Position numbers and translations under genes: made by a program | NCBI GenBank assembly: GCA_019828595.1 | Contig: JAHQRK010000003.1 | Coordinates: 1,612,001 to 1,676,000, forward strand | Source: Aphanomyces cochlioides | Taxonomy: Eukaryota; Oomycota; Saprolegniomycetes; Saprolegniales; Verrucalvaceae | Direction of reading: 5' to 3' | Length of the DNA: 64,000 bases | Part shown: positions 56,029 to 64,000 of the stretch, in pieces | How the letters are laid out: every line of letters begins with the position of its first letter | Numbering within the stretch: the first letter of the stretch is position 1 | Notes under the pieces: generated by a model | The model's input: the letters and a program-made list of their open reading frames with translations, nothing else | What the model was told of the DNA's origin: nothing | The model's database searches: none

Positions 56029-59000
56029 ATGCATTTGGTCGAGGATGCCGTGGAGATGAAACGCAGGAAGAGAGCGCATGCTGCTCCTACGCTTCACAAA
56101 GGAACTCCCAAGGCGGCGGCGGCAAAGAACAAACCATCTAGCAACAATCACGTCGTGCTCCAGCCATCGCGTGACGTGGAGGAGATCCTCGGCCGCCAAA
56201 AGTTTCCAACGACATTGGACTTGCGGCCATTCTCCGCCGTCGTGACAGACCACACGCTCGTTGAGATCGCGATTGTCTTGATGCAGCGCAAGATGCGTAT
56301 CGAGCGACTGCACATTGCAGGCTGCGATCGATTCACAGCCGTACGTTCATTTTCCATCGTTTCTCGGGGATTTTGAGCTCCATGTAGGTCGGCATGCGGT
56401 CGCTTGTCCATGCGATCGGACCCCACGTGAGAGGACTCGACTACTCTGGATCGATCGTTCAAAAGGACGTGCTCAAAGTCCTCGTCACGCGGCTCGAAGA
56501 CCTCCGCGACGTCGACTTTTCAAGCTGCGAGACGCTGTCGCCCGACATCTTGCGCGATTTCATCCCATGCTGCACCCACACGCTTGAGAAGTGCAATCTC
56601 TCCCACAGTAAGCTCATCAACGACGAAGGTTTGCATCTTCATGGCCTTCTCTCGGACTTCTGTAGCTCTGGCGTGGCTCGCTGGGACTCTGGGCGTCCAT
56701 GGCAGCCTCACGCAGTGCGGAAAGCTCGTGTCGCTGAATGTCGCGCAGTGTACTCTCGTGGGGGATCGTGGGCTCACTGCGCTTGGCGTCGGTTGCACCG
56801 CTCTGGAGTTCCTCAACCTTGAAGGGCTCGCCAATATAACAGACGCCGGCATGGAGGCTCTCGTGAAAGGCTGCCGCGCACTGCGTGTCCTGCATCTCAA
56901 ACGCTGTGTTCAGGTACAGACACTCGTCGTGGACGAGACTCCATGGACGCGGTAGATCTCGGACTGGAGCGTTGCGTCCATTGGAAAGAATTGCCGCCAA
57001 CTGCGATCGATCAACTTGTGTGGCTGTGGACGCATTACGACGACTGGCATGACGAATCTCGTGGCGGGGGCGACGCTGCTCCAGTCGATTGATGTTCAAG
57101 GCTGCAATCTCCTGACAGAAGACGTACTTTGCGTCGTCGCCACACGGTTGCCATCGCTTCAACTCCTCAACGTCAATGGCTGCCAGCAAATCACCGACAC
57201 GGGACTGCGCACGCTCGCGGAGCATCTTCCCTACGTGACGCTCGCTGCATCCTTTCGAGGGCTAGAGCCTCGTGACGATGCCACGCAGCTCAAATTTGCC
57301 ACGCACCAACGCACCATTGCACACTCTGCGGCGCTGCGTCTCCAAGCTTGGTTCCGTGGCCATTTAGGCCGCAAGGAAGCCGCGACGTGGCGGCGTGACA
57401 AGCTCGAAACACCCGCGGCAAAGCACGTCAAGCTGTGGTTCACCATGCGTCTCCTCATGCGCGAGATAAATCGTCGAGCTGGGGAATCACGAACACGACG
57501 TGAGAGCGCCACCAAGATTCAAGCACTCGTACGAGGATTTCTCGTCCGGGCTCGAGAATACCGCGCCGCCGACGATGCCTTCCGACTGCAGGTAGGAAGA
57601 GAGCGCCATGGCCTTCCGCGAGAGCTCATCGGCATTGTCGTAGGTCGGCAACGTCGCGGCAATCAAAATCCAAACGAGGTACCGCGGCTATTACGTCCGC
57701 CATGGAGCGACGATGGTCAACCAAGCGATTCATCGGATGCATGCGCGGAAGGCGGAAGAGCGGCTCCTCCTCTGCGCCATCAAAGTCCAGCGAGCGTACC
57801 GAGCGAGGCTGTCGCGGTGTCGTCTTGTTGAAATCATGCACGACAATGCACTCCGTCGGCAGCAATGTCATGAAGCAGCGCTGAAACTCCAGCGGCTCTA
57901 TCGAAGCCGAGCTGCTCGAGCCGCGACGGCGGCGCTTCGACAAGCGCTCGAAGTACACAGAGCGTCGTTGCGACTGAAAGAGCAAGTAGCACGACGGCTG
58001 CAAGCAAATTGGCGACGACACGCTGCAAGGCGAGCGATTGAAGCCGCGCGGGACGCTTACAAAGCTCGCCAGGCTCGACAGAACGCTGGAGCGGTGGCGA
58101 TGCAGCGCGTCGTCCGTGGATGGTTTGGCCGCAAGATTGCATTCGCACGACGGGTTGAGTGGATGGAGCGGACGGCGGCAGCGACGACAATCCAGCGCAA
58201 GTGGCGGCATTACCTCGCGCCGCGGGCGAGTACGATCATTTATGAATCGCTGGCGAGCCAGATCCAGCGTCAAATGCTGCAGGAAGCGGCGGAAGCGACG
58301 GCAAAATCCGAAGCCATGCTGCAGAAAGAGCGGCGGAAACATGCGATGGACTCGGCGTCTGAAGTCGGGAGCGACAACGACGACGACGACTGGTTTGAGT
58401 ACTTGGATCCAAATGGGCAGCTCGTGTGGTTCTCGCCGTCGAGAGAGCCACGCTTTATCGTGCGGCCGAATGGCTTCGCGCGGGAGAAGACGCTCGTCGG
58501 CATGGGCGTCAAGATGTACTGGCCCTTCGAGGAGACGTGGTTCTCTGGCCGCGTGACCAAGTTTTGCATCACGAAGCGCAAGCACAAGATTGAATACGAC
58601 GACGGCGACAAGGAATGGACGCGTCTCGACGAGATGGAGCCAAGCCACGTCCAAGTGTTCAATGGCATCTGCTGGCTCATGTACGACAACTTTATGCCGT
58701 CGCGGCGCGCGCTCCAAGCGTCGCTCTACGTCAATGTCCGCTTTCAAAAGTACGACGCGGCGTTGTTTGTCTGGCGGCAAGGGAAGATCAAGTGGTTTGA
58801 CGACGCGCTTGGAGCGTTCTGCGTCGCGTACGACGATGAGAACAGCGGCGGCGGCGGCGCGAGTTTGGAAATGGTCGACTTGTTTGCATGCGAAGACGAC
58901 GTCCAAGTCCAAGATCGCCGCTCGCTGCAGTGGATGGGCCTTGGCTCGTATTTCTTTGGCTTGGGCTATGCGATTCCGCCGCGACTCCAAGAATATTTGG

Positions 59001-59332
59001 ACTACGAAGGACCGTACGAACAAGACACGTGGACACCGCAGGAAGACGCCAGCGGCTGGGGGGAATATCAAGCGCCAGATGCAGCGGTGGAGTATGGCGA
59101 ATGGATGCAAGACCAAACTCATGGCGAGGAATACTCCACTGCGGCTGCTGGAGGTTACGAGATCCCGCCAGCGACAGAACAAGAATTCGCATGGACGACC
59201 GAGAGCGACGTGGATGATCCACAGGAGGAAGAGGACAATGCAAACGATGAAGAGGATGGCCATGACGATGAATACGAAGATGGCGATGCGGATGGCCAAG
59301 ACGACGATGAGGAAAACGAAGAGGAAACATAG
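56029..59332 (+). CDS. LRR–8×IQ–Tudor-like fusion protein
   Basis: Start MHLVEDAVEMKRRKR at 56029; six or seven exons. The N-terminal half has AMN1/F-box-type LRRs: CDRFTAVGMRSLV, KVLVTRLEDLRDVDFSSCET, CGKLVSLNVAQCTLVGDRGL, ALEFLNLEGLANITDAGMEA, LLQSIDVQGCNLLTEDVL, LQLLNVNGCQQITDTGLRTL. Eight IQ motifs follow, for example ALRLQAWFRGHLGRKEA, TKIQALVRGFLVRAREY, AIKIQTRYRGYYVRHG (after a join from about 57592 to 57641), LQRLYRSRAARA and TIQRKWRHYLAPR. Then comes a Tudor-like module: GVKMYWPFEETWFSGRVTKF, KIEYDDGDKEWTRLDEMEP. The tail is very acidic. IQ motifs bind calmodulin or centrin. This domain order is unusual. Ends 9 bp before the convergent SDHAF4 stop. Confidence 0.8.
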
Positions 59333-59341
59333 CGAGTCGAG

Positions 59342-59629
59342 TTAAAAGTCACAACACCGACCTTTCTTCTCCCAGTCGCCAAAGCGAGTCGGCTCTTTGT
59401 ACTTGCCACCGCGTTGTGGGCCGCCCCATTCCGTGCCGGCAGGTCCGATCACGACCATGTCTTCCATGTCTTCTTCGTCGTCATCGTCGTCCAACACGGT
59501 TTCAACAATGATAGAGCGAGCGTGGGGCTTGTCGTGCTCTGGCACGAAGCGGTTCGTGCTCATAGACGCCGCCAGTCTTCTCTCAGAGAGTCCATAGCGG
59601 CTTCCTCGTCGCACCAGTCGCGCCAGCAT
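59342..59629 (-). CDS. succinate dehydrogenase assembly factor 4 (SDHAF4, DUF1674)
   Basis: 95 codons, single exon. The C-terminus GGPQRGGKYKEPTRFGDWEK then KGRCCDF is the DUF1674 signature (EPTRFGDWE+KGR) of SDHAF4/Sdh8, the mitochondrial chaperone that holds flavinylated SdhA before assembly into complex II. The N-terminus MLARLVRRGSRYGLSERRLA is rich in Arg and Ser and suits a mitochondrial presequence. ATG at 59629 is the first in frame. An acidic stretch (LDDDDDEEDMEDM) joins the two parts. Its CCAAT box is about 50 bp upstream at 59680. Confidence 0.92.
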   Translation of the reverse strand: MLARLVRRGSRYGLSERRLAASMSTNRFVPEHDKPHARSIIVETVLDDDDDEEDMEDMVVIGPAGTEWGGPQRGGKYKEPTRFGDWEKKGRCCDF

Positions 59630-59679
59630 GATCTCAACTTGACCAAATTCACAAATCGAAAACTTGATTGGATGAATAT

Positions 59680-59690
59680 TAGCCAATCAA
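59680..59690 (-). promoter_or_regulatory. CCAAT box upstream of SDHAF4
   Basis: TAGCCAATCAA, about 52 bp upstream of the SDHAF4 start codon, the same core as at 6148, 33225 and 41691. Confidence 0.5.
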
Positions 59691-60812
59691 AGTCCGTTAT
59701 TTGGGCATGAAGGGTTTCGAAGTCTTCAAGGTGAAGATGTGCATCGCTGGCCTCTTCGGCACGACGTTGGCTCTCCTGTAGACGTCTGTAGTCGGCACTA
59801 CGCTAGGAATAGCGTCGTCAGGTCATGTACTATATGTACTAGCCGCCGTGCGGCGTATTGCTCTCGATTTCGGGAGAATTTGGATGCATCTGGTGTGAGA
59901 AGCGAGCGCTCGGAGAAAGGAGTGCAGTGTTTGAGAAGCAAAGCTTTGATCAAAGTTGACTGCTGGCGATGACGAGACTCATAAGAGAGGCTACATGGTC
60001 CGCCAAGAGTAGGGCTTCGTTGAATCCACTAGTGCTAGCTTGTGAGCTCTAGGCGATGCGACAGTTTATGCTGCACAGCCAAGCTGACTTTCCAGCACAG
60101 GAGAATGACCTTCCTGTCCTTATCGTTGATCTGGTTTCATTACTCAGGCGACTCTGAGTTGTAGACTGTCGGCGTAATCGTATGGAGGCTAAGCAGCTCT
60201 CCCACTAGAACAGCAATCAAGCCAAAGTCCCCCCCACGACAAGTTTATCTGAGGACTTGAACCTCAGGACTTGTGGTAAAATGTTTGATCACCTTGGCGT
60301 GAAGATTCATTTTTCTGGGCTCGAGCCAGAGGCCACGCTGCACTCGTCATGGCTTGTTTCCTTGTCGTACGGGCGACGTCTGCGTACAATTCCATAGCAG
60401 GGACATTGGACTCCCCCGTCGTGAACGTTGCATACAATGCCAAAGAAAAGCACGTGCAAAAGTTCAACATAGACGCATCCATCGACACAGCACGACAACG
60501 CCAATGCCCGGCGACAGACATGAGCTCCATGGATTGCCATCTTTGATGGAATATCACCCAACGCCGCGACAGCTATGCTGTGTAGTCCCTTTGGTCACAG
60601 AGGGGCGTGGCAACTTACAGTATGACTGACTGCACGCCGCTGTGCACAATTTGGCATCCGCTTTGGGGTATCCGGATACTGGGATTCGATACTTCTTTTT
60701 TTCGTGCGTTTTATCTTGGCATTTGTATGTGATACCAGTCATCCGGATAAAGCAGCAACCGATTTTCGAGTTTGGATAGAACGTCAAGACAGTGTAAAGC
60801 GTCGCGAAGGCT
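59691..60812. other. 1.1-kb region with no firmly supported gene
   Basis: Overlapping frames on both strands. One minus-strand stretch (around 60264-60420; words VPAMELYADVARTTRKQAM) has plausible codon use but no start, end or family. Sequence near 60640-60720 is AT-rich. It could contain a decayed gene. Confidence 0.35.
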
Positions 60813-63296
60813 ATGTCCGTGTGCATGCAGACGACGGCCTGTGCGGAGAAAACCATATCTATCAGCACATCCACAGGTATGAGATGCATCTTGGAGGGGT
60901 TTTGTATCTCATTGGAGCGTTTTAGACGGATCCACGACGCCTGGATCGACACCAACGCTAATTGCGATGCCCGGCATGTCGATTCCAAGCCCGTACATGT
61001 TGGGAGGACGCAAAACATCGAGCAGCTTTTCTGACTTGGGAGACTTTGATGAGTTTTCGGACGTGGGCACCCCCGAGAAACCAGGTCTCTTCAAACAGCC
61101 CATTCACGAAGAGATAGACGCATTTCGATTGAATGCCCAGGATGAAAACGGCGACAACCAACGCATGGGACGAAAATACCGCCACGATAGCGGCATAAAA
61201 TTACTCGCTGGTGAAGTTCTCAAGATGCGGGTAGACAATGCAGCCTACATTGTCTTTTACAAGGCCGATGCAACCGCAACGACGTCAGACAGTCTCTCGT
61301 CAAGTGCTTCGATTGAGCCGTCGCCATTTTTAGCTTCCACGGATGACTCCTCAAGTTCTTCCGAGGGCAAATCCTCCGCATCGTCGTCGCCCATCTTGAC
61401 GTACGAGACACCAGGTATAATCTCTTGGTTGTCATACATTGAACGACGTGAATAGGCATTGCTCCACCTCCGAAATCTTTCGGCGCGATGGGTGCAGCGG
61501 GACACAAAGTGCTTACCACGGATTGTTTCCAGCGATATTCCACATCGACACGTGGCGGGACTTTGGGTCGAGGTCTCTTTCGAGCGTCTACGCATGTTGG
61601 TAGTGCTCTTGTGAAAGGCACCAATACGTTGATCAGCCAAACGTATGAAGGCGGCGCACGTGGTGGCGTTTTTGGCTTTGCCAAAGGTCTTGGCCTCGGA
61701 GTGTGGGGATTCGGCAGCCACACCGTCAAAGGTGCTTTTCGCAGTGTCGGCCACATGACGAACGTTGTTGGTGAAATGGTTCTCGGCATGGATCCACATT
61801 TCAGTCTTGATGGAGCGCTCGTGCTGACCAACTACCGTCTCGTTTGGACGTCAACCGCTGGAGACACACTTGATATCCCGATTGCTTCGATAGTCAACAT
61901 GGAGACGGCTGTCACGGCGCCACATGTGCTTTTCTTGGAATGCAAGCATTTGCTACGGCCCAAGTTTGCCTTTGGCGACGAACGTACTGCAACAAGTTTG
62001 ATTGACGCCACGCAGGCAATGTTTTCCCAAGGCCCATACACGTTTTCGACCATCCACTTTGAGGCGATTCGCTCCGGATCATGCTTGGAAGACGTGGATG
62101 GCCAAGAAGCGTCGAGCTCAGACGTGTATGATCCCATTCAAGATTACTCGCGTCTTGGGCTTGTTGACGATGGCCCTGATGGACTTTGGCAGCTTGTCGA
62201 CAATTCCGACTACATTTTGTTCCCGACGTATCCGCACACGTTTGTTGTTCCCCGAGGACTAACTCATGACGATTTGGTTGACTTGAGTACCTACCGAAGT
62301 GCCGGTCGTATTCCTGCCGTCGTGTGGCGTCATCCACACACTGCAGCAAGTCTTTGCCGGTGTGCGCAACCCTGCGCTGGTCTCTCTGGCTTTGCCTCCG
62401 AAGCGGACAAGAAGATTGTGCGCTTGCTCACCACAGGCTCAACTTTCCACTTCTTTGATGCAAGATCGCAAATGGCAGCGGCTGGTAACGTGGCTCATGG
62501 CAAAGGCACTGAAGATATCCGAAATTATCCCCAGACGGAGCTGCGGCACTGTGATATCGTCAACATCCACGGCGTTCGATCGTCGTATACCGCACTCGCA
62601 GGTGTATGCCAGCCAAATGGCCATGGAACGCCAGCGGACGGGGAAGTTCTCCAACGAACTCTCTGGTTGCAGCATCTCTCGAGCCTATTGTTTACTGCCA
62701 GTGCCGTCTCTCAGCTTTTGTGCGCCGGCGAATCTGTCATGGTGCATTGCAGCGATGGTTGGGACCGAACGTCGCAGCTTGCAGGACTGATTGAAGTCAT
62801 GCTGGATCCGTACTACCGAACATTCCGCGGCTTTTTGGAGCTCGTCGACAAGGAATGGTGCTCTTTCGGACACATGTTTCGCTCAAGAGGGGCTGTGGGC
62901 GACCCACCAAATGGTCAAGAGGTGGAAGATCAATCACCTGTCTTTGTGCAATGGCTCGATACAATGTGGCAAGTGTGGAGGCAAGTGCCATGGGCCTTTG
63001 AGTTTTCGGATGAGTTGCTCGCGACGCTGTACACGAATGTGTACTCGGGACTATTTGGCACTTTTCAGTACAACTCGGAGCAAGAAAAGCGAGCAAAGGA
63101 AGCAAAAGCACCAACTCGATCACTCTGGCGGTATTTGCTGAGTCAACAGCATGAGTACATGAACGACCAGTACAATGCAACCCAGAGTCAAATATTGCGA
63201 GGGCGGCCGTTGCCTGTGCTCGCGCTCGAATCTGATCTTGCGTTGTGGGATGCCCATATCGCATGTGCCGACCCCATTTGCCGAAAGTACACATGA
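60813..63296 (+). CDS. myotubularin-type phosphoinositide 3-phosphatase
   Basis: Three exons (60813-60876, 60926-61414, 61456-63296). Start MSVCMQTTACAEKT; the first two exons are Ser/Thr/Pro-rich. A PH-GRAM-like segment reads DGALVLTNYRLVWTSTAGDT-LDIPIASI, and the catalytic domain has GRIPAVVWRHPHTAASLCRC, SQMAAAGNVAHGKGTEDIRN, and the active site MVHCSDGWDRTSQLAGLIEV (CX5R, CSDGWDRT), followed by TFRGFLELVDKEWCSFGHMF and the end ADPICRKYT. All catalytic residues are present, so it should be active on PI3P and PI(3,5)P2 on endosomes. No FYVE domain follows. A Gly-rich insert (TYEGGARGGVFGFAKGLGLG) precedes the GRAM core. Confidence 0.93.
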
Positions 63297-63346
63297 CCAG
63301 CAACGATCGGCAGATAGAACGTAGTGTAGCCCGTAGGAAGTTAGGA

Positions 63347-64000
63347 TTAGGCTAGAATTGATTTCACCATATCACAGAAATCATCATCAAACATGTCGAA
63401 CACGTGTTGCTGCCTAACGAGCCATGTGAGGACTTTTAGTACGCTCGGCGACAGTACTGGTAACTTGCATTCAAAGTTGAGAGGGGAGCAATCGATGGCT
63501 CATTGTCACGTTTAATTGTCTCCACGGTGGAGTCAGGCGCCTTTGGCATGCTTCGTACAGCCCCCGCCTGTGGAGAGCTCCGTTGCTTTGGGTGCACCAC
63601 ATTATGAGTAAACGATAGTGTAGACTTTGCCAAGGATTTTGATGATTGCCCACTTGGGCAATTGATTGATCGACTCGTGGGCTGCGTGCATTAGCAGTGA
63701 AATTACAACTGCTGGTGTATATTACCGTTTGAGACGAAGTATGCGTCGTGCTGGTCGCCATCAACTTGACATGCTGCTGTTGTTGCCAAGTGTAATTTTG
63801 ATTATTCTTCACACTGTGTTTGTTGGCAGCCTTTTCATGTTAGTACAGGGACATTGCAAGAACTTGCACCTTGTAAGGAGGAATGTAATTGATCTTATCA
63901 TTTGGTACGACTGCTGATTCAGTTTGTGCCTTGAGCAATTGAAAATTTGGGAAGGTCATCTCGTGTGTCATGACACTGATATCCTCTGGTATTTCGTCGA
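63347..64000 (-). CDS. 3' part of an unidentified gene entering from the right
   Basis: Four exons were read, with canonical 39-55 nt introns: one starting beyond the window with EIPEDISVMTHEMTFPNFQL-LKAQ, then an Asn/Gln-rich exon (NNQNYTWQQQQHVK), a Ser/Pro/Lys-rich exon (SKSLAKSTLSFTHNVVHPKQ), and a last one ending VFDMFDDDFCDMVKSILA. The last exon is reached by a 53-nt intron after ETIK and gives a helix LLSPSVLKVLTWLVRQQ. No family recognised; low-complexity middle suggests a disordered regulatory protein. The convergent myotubularin ends 50 bp away. Confidence 0.55.

Noticed and set aside
60251..60270. tRNA-like T-arm on the minus strand (TGAGG-TTCAAGT-CCTCA).
   Set aside because: No matching acceptor stem, D-arm or anticodon arm could be found at the required spacing.

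Overview
The window is eukaryotic nuclear DNA. Nearly every gene is broken by very short GT-AG introns (about 34 to 90 nt, mostly 40 to 55), genes sit tens to a few hundred bases apart on both strands, and several convergent pairs almost touch or overlap. Gene content (membrane-anchored TKL kinases, a type II membrane papain-like protease, LC8 and cytosolic carboxypeptidase, DUF389 protein, Spinster-like MFS, plant-type ferric reductase) fits an oomycete, most likely a saprolegnialean such as Aphanomyces. That assignment is an inference from style and content. I saw no rRNA, tRNA, CRISPR or intact transposon.

Layout. 1-15 kb: 3' end of an Lsh/DDM1 remodeller overlapping tail to tail with an eleven-exon malate synthase; a HROB-like recombination OB-fold protein; a proline-rich membrane protein behind three CCAAT boxes spaced 31 bp apart; a ferric-chelate reductase; an ORF of uncertain strand containing a near-perfect 35-nt palindrome; an ankyrin protein; a DUSP12/Yvh1 phosphatase; then an O6-alkylguanine-DNA alkyltransferase (MGMT) close to a CUE-AlkB-GRF dioxygenase. 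15-20.6 kb: a tandem pair of membrane papain-like proteases, the first broken, sharing a 587-bp identical tract. 20.7-34 kb: an IQ-motif coiled-coil protein, a Spinster-like transporter, a Sac1 phosphatase, LC8, a cytosolic carboxypeptidase and a DUF389 membrane protein with an apparent 1-nt frameshift. 34.4-41.6 kb: two intact tandem TKL receptor-like kinases, a third broken copy, and a coiled-coil protein. 41.6-44.8 kb: a RING-H2 protein and neurochondrin. 45-56 kb: two diverged copies of a large LRR/EF-hand-like protein (one with a WW domain), with two related small membrane proteins between them. 56-64 kb: an LRR/IQ/Tudor-like fusion protein, SDHAF4, a myotubularin, and the 3' part of an unidentified gene running in from the right.

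Themes. DNA maintenance (Lsh, HROB-like, MGMT, AlkB) is concentrated in the first 15 kb. Phosphoinositide turnover (Sac1, myotubularin) and microtubule/cilium-type functions (LC8, carboxypeptidase, IQ and LRR proteins) recur later. Local tandem duplication followed by decay or conversion is the main evolutionary signal (proteases, kinases, LRR proteins). A TAGCCAATCAA motif recurs just upstream of start codons at four loci.

Exon joins were read by eye from splice consensus and family conservation, so individual intron borders may be off by a few bases even where the gene call is firm.
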